Source: Metabacillus rhizolycopersici (GTDB lineage Bacteria; Bacillota; Bacilli; Bacillales; Bacillaceae). Taken from it: DNA of 36,087 nucleotides. The DNA is taken from the NCBI RefSeq assembly GCF_020075705.1, contig NZ_JAIQUM010000054.1, forward strand, positions 1 through 36,087. The letters are read 5' to 3'. The stretch's first letter is position 1, and every line of letters begins with the position of its first letter. The notes under the pieces are model-generated. The model saw only the letters and a program-made list of their open reading frames with translations. It did not search any database and was not told the origin of the DNA. This document shows positions 7,522 to 14,143 of this stretch, in pieces. A program made the position numbers and the translations under genes.

Positions 7522-8430
7522 ATGTCTGAGAGAATCTACAAACAGCAGCATGAACAACTTCTTGCTAAACTCATTGAGCGTTATACAGGACAGGACGGTG
7601 TACATCCAACCTCTATTTCATCTTTGTTTTTAATCCAAGAATCTGTAATTACAGAACCCATTTCAAGAATAAACGAGACATCCTTTTGCATTATCCTCCA
7701 AGGAGAGAAGGAGGTATTATTGGGAGAGGAACGCTTTTTGTACGGTCCTGGTAATTATATTGTGGCATCCGTTGACTTGCCAGTTACAGGACAAGTGATT
7801 AAAGCCTCAACAGAATCTCCCTATTTAGCTCTCAAACTTGAATTTACATCGAGCCAAGTTTTAGAAGTATTAAATGAAACAGATATTCAATTTGGCCAGG
7901 GAAAGAACACTAAACGAGCTATGTTTGTTAGCGAAATAGAATCTTCTTTGTTGGATGCAGTACTTAGACTAGCTTCTTTATTAGAAAATCAGAAGCATAT
8001 CCCTGTTCTTGCTCCATTATTTAAAAAAGAAATTATCTATTGGATTTTACAAGGTCCACAAGGCGAAGCGCTTGAACAAATGGCATTAGAAGGTAGCAAT
8101 GCTTCTAGAATAAGAGACGTTATAGACCATATCATCAATAATTATGAAGAGTCTTTTCGAATTGAAGAGCTTGCCGAAATAGCGAATATGAGTGTTTCAT
8201 CGCTACACCGACATTTTAAAGAGGTAACAGCAATGAGCCCCATTCAGTTTCAAAAACAACTGAGATTGCAGGAAGCTAGGCGCTTGTTATTAGCTGAGTC
8301 AACAGATGTAGCTGATGTCGCATTCAGGGTGGGGTACGAAAGTCAATCGCAATTCAGTCGAGAATATTCCCGAATGTTTGGCTTTCCGCCTAGAGTAGAT
8401 ATAAACCGAATGAGAGAGAACTACGTTTAA
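7522..8430 (+). CDS. AraC-family transcriptional regulator (AraC_N plus HTH)
   Basis: A 302-aa regulator with an N-terminal cupin-like AraC_N domain (residues about 25-180, including PISRINETSFCIILQGEKEV and GNYIVASVDLPVTGQV) and a C-terminal two-helix-turn-helix AraC domain (about 200-300: IEELAEIANMSVSSLHRHFK, then ADVAFRVGYESQSQFSREYSRMFGFPP). The AraC_N type is that of E. coli YqhC, which controls aldehyde reductases. The ATG follows a GGGGAAAGGAGAG site. It is divergent from the HPr-like and aldo/keto reductase genes across ~180 bp, so it most likely regulates them; this is inference from position. Confidence 0.9.
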   Translation: MSERIYKQQHEQLLAKLIERYTGQDGVHPTSISSLFLIQESVITEPISRINETSFCIILQGEKEVLLGEERFLYGPGNYIVASVDLPVTGQVIKASTESPYLALKLEFTSSQVLEVLNETDIQFGQGKNTKRAMFVSEIESSLLDAVLRLASLLENQKHIPVLAPLFKKEIIYWILQGPQGEALEQMALEGSNASRIRDVIDHIINNYEESFRIEELAEIANMSVSSLHRHFKEVTAMSPIQFQKQLRLQEARRLLLAESTDVADVAFRVGYESQSQFSREYSRMFGFPPRVDINRMRENYV

Positions 8431-8591
8431 ATGAAGAAAGACTATAGATTGTGAAAGGTTGTACTTAAAGCAAAGGATGCTTTTCTTCATAAGGAGCTTC
8501 AGCAATAGGACGCAATTGTGGTAGAACCCTTAGGTTTAAACGACTTTATTGTTATATTTTTAAGTGCATAGAAGCATTCACATCAAAAATT

Positions 8592-8638
8592 AAACAAGCA
8601 TAACCCCGTCCTAATTTAGTACGGGGTTATGCTTGTTT
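8592..8638 (+). terminator. Strong bidirectional terminator after the AraC gene; 8431-8591 otherwise empty
   Basis: An 18-bp perfect inverted repeat (AAACAAGCATAACCCCGT at 8592-8609, its complement at 8621-8638) with an 11-nt loop. It ends in TTT on the plus strand and has A runs before it, so it can work in both directions. Between the AraC stop and this hairpin I see only a small AAAGCA/TGCTTT palindrome near 8478. Confidence 0.85.
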
Positions 8639-8720
8639 GAGGTTTTAAAATTAAATAACTTTATTATCACTACACAGGGACTATCTTTTTCACTATCAAT
8701 TTAAAAAAATAAAAAAAGTA

Positions 8721-8749
8721 TTGAAAAGCGCTTTCATTCATTTTATAAT
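8721..8749 (+). promoter_or_regulatory. Promoter of the KDG operon with an embedded cre-like site
   Basis: TTGAAA at 8721-8726 and TATAAT at 8744-8749 are separated by 17 nt, essentially consensus sigma-A. The stretch TTGAAAAGCGCTTTCATT (8721-8738) overlaps the -35 element and spacer and matches the CcpA cre palindrome core GCGCTTTCA well, with two mismatches in the left arm. This predicts catabolite repression by CcpA on top of the local LacI-type control. Confidence 0.8.
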
Positions 8750-8754
8750 GTTAA

Positions 8755-8779
8755 TAAATCGATTTACTAAACCGGTTTA
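8755..8779 (+). promoter_or_regulatory. Twin LacI/KdgR-type operator, copy 1
   Basis: Two 12-bp palindromes, TAAATCGATTTA and TAAACCGGTTTA, separated by one C, lie directly downstream of the -10 box, where a bound repressor would block transcription. The same 25 bp occurs as an exact reverse complement at 14109-14133. The central CG dinucleotides are typical of LacI-family operators. The regulator at 13042-14049 is the obvious candidate. Confidence 0.85.
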
Positions 8780-8800
8780 TGGAAGGGTGGGAATACATTT

Positions 8801-9559
8801 ATGAAAAGTATAGTTGTCCCATTAAATGCTTTTGATAGAAAAGAAGTGTTAGAGAAAGGGCAAATAGCTTTTATAAAGTTAATCGCCGAATCAGGGGCGT
8901 ATGGTGTGGAAATCAGGAGGGAATTGTTTCAGGTTGGGGATTTACCTCTGAAGCAACTAAGAGAGGAGATTGCAACATACTCGCTGTTTACAGTGTATTC
9001 AACACCTGTAGATTTATGGAAAATAGATGGATCATTAAACAGACAGGAGCTTGAACAAATCTTTAAAGAAGCCAGCATACTTGGTGCAAGTTGGGTAAAA
9101 ACATCGTTGGGGAACTACAAAGAGGAGATATCAGATATTGTAGAGCTTAAAAAGTTTCTTATGCAAAATGAAAAAGTAAAGCTACTTGTTGAAAATGATC
9201 AGACTTATTATGGTGGGAAATTAATTAACTTAAAGACTTTTTTTGAAAGCGTCGTCAATTTGGATGTTCCTGTCAACATGACATTTGATACGGGAAACTG
9301 GATGTATACGGGTGAAAACGCTATGGAAGCATTATTGCAATTAAAGGAATATATAGCATACCTTCATTTCAAAAATGTCACTCAAAATGGGATAGAACTT
9401 ACAACTTGTGCGATTGACACTAGTGAAAATGCTGAGTGGCGCATCATTGCAAGTCAATTTCCATACGATTTGCCAAAAGCACTTGAATTCCCAATTTTAC
9501 CAGAATGTCTACTAAGAGAGTATGTTGAAATGGTAGAGAATAACAAGGATATGAGGTGA
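8801..9559 (+). CDS. Sugar phosphate isomerase/epimerase-like TIM-barrel protein
   Basis: A 252-aa cytoplasmic protein of the xylose-isomerase-like (AP endonuclease 2) TIM-barrel superfamily. Likely metal ligands are the Glu in LLVENDQTYYGG (about residue 129), the Asp in MTFDTGNWMYTG (about 166), the His in AYLHFKNV (about 188) and a Glu in the C-terminal FPILPE. It is the first gene of the KDG operon, behind a near-consensus promoter and the twin operator, with an AAGGGTGGG site before its ATG. Family members isomerise or epimerise sugars, sugar acids and hydroxypyruvate; here it probably converts a sugar-acid intermediate feeding 2-keto-3-deoxygluconate. The exact substrate cannot be read from the sequence. 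Confidence 0.8.
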   Translation: MKSIVVPLNAFDRKEVLEKGQIAFIKLIAESGAYGVEIRRELFQVGDLPLKQLREEIATYSLFTVYSTPVDLWKIDGSLNRQELEQIFKEASILGASWVKTSLGNYKEEISDIVELKKFLMQNEKVKLLVENDQTYYGGKLINLKTFFESVVNLDVPVNMTFDTGNWMYTGENAMEALLQLKEYIAYLHFKNVTQNGIELTTCAIDTSENAEWRIIASQFPYDLPKALEFPILPECLLREYVEMVENNKDMR

Positions 9560-9565
9560 GGGTTA

Positions 9566-10525
9566 ATGAATAGGTTAGATGTTGTAACATTCGGCGAAGC
9601 AATGACCTTGTTTATTGCTGAAAAGGCAGGACCGTTACATAAAATTGAAAGTTTCACAAGAGAACTCGCAGGTGCTGAAACAAACGTAGCGATAGGTTTG
9701 GCAAGACTTGGGTTCAAATCCGGCTGGGCAAGTAAAGTAGGATCTGATGCATTCGGTAAATTTATAATGAACAGACTTGCAAGGGAAAATGTAAACGTTG
9801 AGCATGTATTTACAGATGAACGTTTTCCAACAGGATTTCAGATAAAATCAAAGGTAGTAACTGGAGATCCTGAAGTTCAATATTTCAGGAAGGGCTCGGC
9901 AGCGAGCTTTATGGGGGCAAAAGACTTCCATGAAGAATATTTTAGTGGTGCTCGCCATCTTCATATGACCGGTATCCCTTTGGCCATTTCAGAACATACA
10001 CGTGATTTTGCACAAACAGCACTTTCATATATGAAAGAATTGGGACGTACTGTTAGTTTTGATCCTAATTTAAGGCCAACTTTATGGTCATCCAAACAAG
10101 AGATGATTGAAGTCATTAATCAGTTTGCCATGAAAGCAGATTATTTCTTACCTGGTATTTCTGAAGGAGAAATATTAACTGGATATAAGAGTCCGCGTGA
10201 CATTGCTTCATTTTATTTGGATAAAGGGGTCGAACTTGTCGTTATTAAACTCGGTGAAGAAGGAGCTTATTATAAAAATAGTTCTGAGGAGGGTTTGGTA
10301 AATCCTTATGAAGTAAAAGAGGTCGTTGACACGGTTGGAGCAGGAGACGGTTTCGCAGTTGGCGTTATTAGCGGTTTGCTTGAAAATTTACAAATTAAGG
10401 AGTCTGTACTTCGTGGAAATGCAATCGGTTCTATGGCTGTCCAATTTCCTGGGGATAATGATGGTTATCCAAATCGCGATCAATTAATGGAATTTATGAA
10501 ATTACCTATACAAGGAGTGAATTAA
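9566..10525 (+). CDS. kdgK: 2-keto-3-deoxygluconate kinase (PfkB family)
   Basis: A 319-aa ribokinase/PfkB-family kinase, predicted to phosphorylate 2-keto-3-deoxygluconate to KDPG with ATP. The opening VVTFGEAMTLFIAEKAGPL, the substrate loop AGAETNVAIGLARLGF (residues about 35-50) and the C-terminal PfkB signature DTVGAGDGFAVGV, with catalytic Asp in GAGDGF, are all present. The length is typical of Bacillus KdgK (~324 aa). It starts 6 nt after the isomerase stop codon, its site GAGGTGAGGG overlapping that stop, and is followed after 1 nt by the transporter, so translation is probably coupled. The kdgA aldolase further down completes the KDG to pyruvate plus glyceraldehyde-3-phosphate route. 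A sister PfkB specificity (for example 5-dehydro-2-deoxygluconate) is less likely given kdgA. Confidence 0.9.
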   Translation: MNRLDVVTFGEAMTLFIAEKAGPLHKIESFTRELAGAETNVAIGLARLGFKSGWASKVGSDAFGKFIMNRLARENVNVEHVFTDERFPTGFQIKSKVVTGDPEVQYFRKGSAASFMGAKDFHEEYFSGARHLHMTGIPLAISEHTRDFAQTALSYMKELGRTVSFDPNLRPTLWSSKQEMIEVINQFAMKADYFLPGISEGEILTGYKSPRDIASFYLDKGVELVVIKLGEEGAYYKNSSEEGLVNPYEVKEVVDTVGAGDGFAVGVISGLLENLQIKESVLRGNAIGSMAVQFPGDNDGYPNRDQLMEFMKLPIQGVN

Positions 10526-10526
10526 T

Positions 10527-11831
10527 ATGCAGCAAACGCTCGCAAAGAAAAGATGGCTTCGCCTTATTCCAGTTGTTTTTATTACGTACAGTCTTGCATA
10601 TCTTGACCGTGCCAACTATGCATTTGGTGCGGCAGGCGGCATGGCTCAAGACTTGGGTATAACACCTGCTATTTCATCACTGCTTGGTTCTCTTTTCTTC
10701 CTTGGGTATTTCTTTTTCCAAGTTCCTGGTGCACATTATGCGGAGAAGAAAAGTGCCAAAATATTGATTTTCTGGTCATTAATTGGCTGGGGGGCCCTTG
10801 CAACAGCAACAGGAATGGTTTCAAACGTAGGTTTATTATTTGTCATTCGATTTATGCTTGGTGTGGTTGAAAGTGCTGTTATGCCGGCAATGCTTGTATT
10901 TCTTAGTCATTGGTTCACAAAAGCGGAAAGATCTCGAGCAAACACATTCCTCATTCTTGGAAATCCGGTAACGGTGCTTTGGATGTCAATTGTTTCTGGC
11001 TATTTATTGGAAGCTTATGGTTGGAGATTGATGTTTATCATCGAAGGTCTTCCGGCAGTCATTTGGGCAATATTATGGTGGAAGCTCGTTGTTGATGAGC
11101 CTAAAGATGCAAAATGGTTGAACTCTCGCGAAAAAGCTGATTTACAGGCTGAGTTGGAAAAAGAGCAGCAAGGAATCAAACCTGTAAAAAATTATCGTGA
11201 AGCATTTAAATCAAGAACAGTTATCCTTTTATCACTACAATATGCTTTATGGAGTATTGGTCTTTACGGGTTTGTTATGTGGTTACCTTCAATCATAAAA
11301 GCAGCACCAAATATGGATATAGTTCAAACAGGATGGTTATCAGCAGTACCTTATGTTTTAGCAGTCGTTCTTATGCTGACAGCATCACATTTCTCAGATA
11401 AAAAGCAGACTAGAAAAGTATTTGTTTGGCCTTTTCTTCTTATAGGAGCCATTGCATTTTATGCCTCTTATCTTATTGGAACAAGTAATTTCTGGCTAAG
11501 CTTTGTATTGCTTGTCATAGCAGGAGGAGCAATGTATGCCCCTTATGGACCATTTTTTGCGATTATTCCAGAAATTTTACCGAGAAATGTGGCAGGTGGA
11601 GCTATGGCATTAATTAATTCAATGGGAGCACTTGGTTCATTCGTAGGTTCATATGTAGTGGGATATTTGAACGGTTCGACTGGCGGTTTTGGAGCTTCCT
11701 ATATCTTTATGTCAGGCTCATTGCTGCTATCTGCAATCTTAACAATTATTGCGACAAAGAAAACGAAGGAGAAAAATACAGGGGTATCTAATACAGAGGT
11801 ATCTAATAAAGTGCAAACTAATATCTCATGA
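10527..11831 (+). CDS. MFS transporter, ACS (anion:cation symporter) family, hexonate/hexuronate type
   Basis: A 434-aa major facilitator with 12 predicted helices and the ACS-family marks: YLDRANYAFGAAGGMAQDLGI after helix 1, GYFFFQVPGAHYAEKKSAK (the helix 2-3 loop), RFMLGVVESAVMPAMLVFLSHWF in helix 4 and GWRLMFIIEGLPAVIWAI in helix 6. Members carry hexuronates, galactonate, glucarate, rhamnogalacturonide products and similar acids by proton symport. The cytoplasmic C-terminus ends in a short Thr/Asn-rich tail with a VSNTEVSNK repeat. It sits between kdgK and kdgA under a KDG-type operator, so a sugar acid that enters catabolism through KDG is the likely cargo; which one is not shown. Confidence 0.9.
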   Translation: MQQTLAKKRWLRLIPVVFITYSLAYLDRANYAFGAAGGMAQDLGITPAISSLLGSLFFLGYFFFQVPGAHYAEKKSAKILIFWSLIGWGALATATGMVSNVGLLFVIRFMLGVVESAVMPAMLVFLSHWFTKAERSRANTFLILGNPVTVLWMSIVSGYLLEAYGWRLMFIIEGLPAVIWAILWWKLVVDEPKDAKWLNSREKADLQAELEKEQQGIKPVKNYREAFKSRTVILLSLQYALWSIGLYGFVMWLPSIIKAAPNMDIVQTGWLSAVPYVLAVVLMLTASHFSDKKQTRKVFVWPFLLIGAIAFYASYLIGTSNFWLSFVLLVIAGGAMYAPYGPFFAIIPEILPRNVAGGAMALINSMGALGSFVGSYVVGYLNGSTGGFGASYIFMSGSLLLSAILTIIATKKTKEKNTGVSNTEVSNKVQTNIS

Positions 11832-11835
11832 AAAA

Positions 11836-11870
11836 TAGCTTTAGCTAGGATGGCAGTCCTGCTAAAGCTA
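11836..11870 (+). other. Intra-operon hairpin without a T tract
   Basis: TAGCTTTAGC (11836-11845) pairs with GCTAAAGCTA (11861-11870), and an inner AGGA/TCCT helix extends the stem. No T run follows, so it is not a typical terminator; it lies between the transporter and kdgA and may stabilise or attenuate the mRNA. Confidence 0.6.
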
Positions 11871-11956
11871 ATGCTCTCTACGTGTAGAAATAAAAGAGAA
11901 CTATTATTATATGACATTTGATTGGAAAAGAAAAGGTTGATAAAGGGGCTGAGTTC

Positions 11957-12622
11957 GTGGGAGTAGCAGAAATTAAAAAGCGGGGAATTGTCGCTGTAAT
12001 AAGAGGGGCAACACCCGATTCGATTATATCCATAGGAAATGCATTGAAAGATGGAGGAGTGACTGCATTAGAGATTACAATGGAGACGCCAAGAGCAGTA
12101 TCCGTAATTGAAGCCGCAGCTTCCTATTTTGGAGAAGATGTAATGGTTGGAGCCGGGACCGTTCTTGACGCTGAAACTGCAAGAGCAGCGATACTGTCAG
12201 GTGCGAAGTTCATCTTCTCACCAACGGTAAAAAAGGAAACTATTACAATGGCTAAACGATATGGAGTGATTAGCGTACCCGGAGCTTTTACACCAACGGA
12301 AATTCTGACGGCTTACGAGTATGGAGCAGACTTAATCAAGGTTTTCCCTGCGGGTACTTTTGGTCCGAGCTATTTAAAGAACATAGCAGGTCCTATGCCA
12401 CATATTCCTTTAATGCCGACAGGTGGTGTCGATGTCCATAATACTGGCGATTATATTAGAGCTGGAGCCGTTGCGGTTGGGGTTGGCAGCACACTTGTTA
12501 ATACGAAAAATACATTAACCGAAGAGTATCTGAACAACATGAAAGAAAAGGCAGCACAGTTTACTAAAGAAGTTAGAAAAGTAAGGACAGAGTTGGATCA
12601 AAAACTACTCGTTACAAAGTGA
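11957..12622 (+). CDS. kdgA: KDPG aldolase (bifunctional 4-hydroxy-2-oxoglutarate/KDPG aldolase)
   Basis: A 221-aa class I aldolase that cleaves KDPG to pyruvate and glyceraldehyde-3-phosphate. The family pattern is intact: GIVAVIRG at the N-terminus, the catalytic Glu in ALEITMETP, GAGTVLD, FIFSPTV, the Schiff-base Lys in DLIKVFPAG and the phosphate-binding MPTGGV. The GTG at 11957 is chosen because AAAGGGG lies 9 nt upstream and the known N-terminus begins just there; a TTG at 11918 would add 13 residues without a ribosome binding site. The C-terminus is about 20 residues longer than B. subtilis KdgA. It is separated from the transporter by an 85-nt gap with a hairpin, then followed by a strong terminator, so it is the last gene of the first KDG transcript. 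Confidence 0.93.
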   Translation: MGVAEIKKRGIVAVIRGATPDSIISIGNALKDGGVTALEITMETPRAVSVIEAAASYFGEDVMVGAGTVLDAETARAAILSGAKFIFSPTVKKETITMAKRYGVISVPGAFTPTEILTAYEYGADLIKVFPAGTFGPSYLKNIAGPMPHIPLMPTGGVDVHNTGDYIRAGAVAVGVGSTLVNTKNTLTEEYLNNMKEKAAQFTKEVRKVRTELDQKLLVTK

Positions 12623-12655
12623 GGGTACAGAAAAGATCCGTTTAATATAGGAAAG

Positions 12656-12700
12656 GAAGTTAACCAGCTACTATGTTATAAAGGGTTAACTTCTTTTTAT
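12656..12700 (+). terminator. Rho-independent terminator of the KDG operon
   Basis: GAAGTTAACC (12656-12665) pairs perfectly with GGTTAACTTC (12684-12693), followed by TTTTTATTT, about 33 nt after kdgA. Confidence 0.85.
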
Positions 12701-12755
12701 TTAATCTCAGTTGATAAAATTCAGGTTACTTTCTCAAATCAATCGCTTTTTAAGT

Positions 12756-12782
12756 GCCGCTTTCAAGATGAGTGGCTTTTTT
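12756..12782 (+). terminator. Second, weaker terminator-like hairpin
   Basis: GCCGCT pairs with AGTGGC (one G-T) and is followed by six T. It lies 60 nt behind the main kdgA terminator and may be a backup, or a relic carried with the adjacent repeat. Confidence 0.5.
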
Positions 12783-12793
12783 CCTTTTATAGA

Positions 12794-12949
12794 TTTTATC
12801 CCACCTTAACGGGCAGTAAAACTCTTAACGAAAGATTCGAGAGAAGCAAAGAAGATAAGTGGGGGATAACTGCCCGTAAAGATCCGATAAGTCTCGCTAA
12901 CCATCAGTAGGGGATGAAGAAAACCCCCACTGATGGAAGTCTCACTTTA
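12794..12949 (+). repeat. Interspersed structured repeat, copy A
   Basis: Two nested structures: a long-range inverted repeat (TTAACGGGCAGT with ACTGCCCGTAA) and a tight hairpin CCATCAGT...ACTGATGG (12901-12936) with an AGGGG/CCCCC inner part, flanked by a direct repeat AAGTCTCGCT / AAGTCTCACT. Further copies are at 15991-16150 (same strand) and 35919-36087 (opposite strand, cut by the window edge). Copies A and C share almost the whole GAGAGAAGCAAAGAAGATAA segment and what follows. It resembles the non-coding interspersed repeats common in Bacillus genomes. Confidence 0.8.
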
Positions 12950-13041
12950 GATAGAACTGAACTACTCAGGTAAAGAATGGATTTATCGGGACTTTTCCTT
13001 TAAAATATAAGTACGATGTGATTTGAAAGAGGAAGATAAAA

Positions 13042-14049
13042 ATGGCAAGAGTAACGATGGCTGTTGTGGCTAAAGAAGCTGGAGTTTCAAAGAGTACGGT
13101 ATCCCAATTTTTAAATGGTCGTTTTGAATATATGGGAGAAGATACAAGGAAGAAAATTGATGAAGCAATCAAAAAGCTTGGCTATCAGCCTAACTATCTA
13201 GCTAGAAGTCTAAAGCAGAAGCGCACTTCGATGATTGGGGTTATAGTAGGGAATATTATGCACCGTCTTTCGACTGAGGTTAGCCGTTCGATAGAGGATT
13301 ATTGCCATGAACATAACATGCAGGCAATTATTTGCAATGCGGATGATAATCCAGAAAAAGAGAAGAAATATATAGAAGTACTCCGTGCAAAGCAAGTTGA
13401 TGGACTCATCATTTTTCCGACAGGACAAAACGTTGAATTATATAAAAGTATGATAGAAGAAGGCTATCCGGTTGTTTTTATGGATCGGAAGGTAGATGGA
13501 TTAAAAGTAAATTCAGTCCTCGCAGCTAACATAGAAGCAACTGCTGAATCTATGCGCCACTTAATTTCAAATGGGCATAAGAGAATTGCAATTGCAACTC
13601 AGCCATTAAGTACCAGTCCAAGGGTTGACAGACTTCATGGCTATAAACAAGCACTTAATGAAGCAAGTCTGCCTGTAAGAGCAGAATACATGGTTCATGC
13701 TGATATAAAAAAAATGAAACAAGAGCTTGATAAGCTTATTTGTCTTCAGGAGCCACCAACAGCCTTATTTGCAGGAAATGATCTGGTGTTTCTTGAGGTT
13801 CTGGAATTTTTAAAAGAAAAACGAATTAAAATTGGACGAGATATCGCGCTAGTTGTTTTTGATAATATTCCATTTGCACATTTAGTTGAAACTCCGGTAA
13901 CCACTATAGCACAACCTGGATATGAGATGGGGCAAAAGGCTGCAGAGGTGTTGCTTCAGCAAATTAAAGAAGATACGCAAGGTTTTCATGAATATGTTTT
14001 TCCATGTGAATTGGTCATAAGAGAATCATCCCAAAAAATAGACGAATAG
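13042..14049 (+). CDS. kdgR: LacI-family regulator of the KDG regulon (KdgR-like)
   Basis: A 335-aa LacI/GalR regulator. The N-terminal helix-turn-helix is residues 1-50 (MAVVAKEAGVSKSTVSQFLN, hinge region ending LARSLKQKRT) and the remainder is the periplasmic-binding-protein-like sensor (IGVIVGNIMHRLS, VDGLIIFPTGQNVE, NGHKRIAIAT, LFAGNDLVFLEVLEF, ALVVFDNIPFAHLVETPVTTIAQP). Length and content agree with Bacillus KdgR (~339 aa), which represses kdgRKAT until KDG or KDPG appears. It is the only LacI regulator in the window and lies between the two units that carry the inverted twin operators, so it is the likely repressor of both. It has a modest AAAGAGGAAG site. I find no copy of the operator in front of kdgR itself. 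Confidence 0.87.
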   Translation: MARVTMAVVAKEAGVSKSTVSQFLNGRFEYMGEDTRKKIDEAIKKLGYQPNYLARSLKQKRTSMIGVIVGNIMHRLSTEVSRSIEDYCHEHNMQAIICNADDNPEKEKKYIEVLRAKQVDGLIIFPTGQNVELYKSMIEEGYPVVFMDRKVDGLKVNSVLAANIEATAESMRHLISNGHKRIAIATQPLSTSPRVDRLHGYKQALNEASLPVRAEYMVHADIKKMKQELDKLICLQEPPTALFAGNDLVFLEVLEFLKEKRIKIGRDIALVVFDNIPFAHLVETPVTTIAQPGYEMGQKAAEVLLQQIKEDTQGFHEYVFPCELVIRESSQKIDE

Positions 14050-14066
14050 TATATCTACTCTTTTAG

Positions 14067-14096
14067 ATAAGGTCTTGAAAATAGGCCTTATTTTTT
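14067..14096 (+). terminator. Terminator of kdgR, overlapping the next promoter
   Basis: ATAAGGTC (14067-14074) pairs with GGCCTTAT (14084-14091, one G-T), followed by TTTTTT. The 9-nt loop TTGAAAATA contains the -35 box of the downstream promoter. Confidence 0.78.
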
Positions 14097-14103
14097 ATAT
14101 AAT
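14075..14103 (+). promoter_or_regulatory. Promoter of the hexulose-phosphate gene pair
   Basis: TTGAAA at 14075-14080 and TATAAT at 14098-14103 are separated by 17 nt, the same elements and spacing as the promoter at 8721. The spacer is part of the kdgR terminator stem. No clear cre site is present here, unlike the first promoter. Confidence 0.8.
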
Positions 14104-14108
14104 TTAAA

Positions 14109-14133
14109 TAAACCGGTTTAGTAAATCGATTTA
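14109..14133 (+). promoter_or_regulatory. Twin LacI/KdgR-type operator, copy 2
   Basis: TAAACCGGTTTA, G, TAAATCGATTTA: the exact reverse complement of the 25-bp operator at 8755-8779, again starting about 5 nt after the -10 box. The identity of both palindromes and of the order-reversed pair is strong evidence that both transcripts answer to one regulator. Confidence 0.87.
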
Positions 14134-14143
14134 GGAGGGCTTT

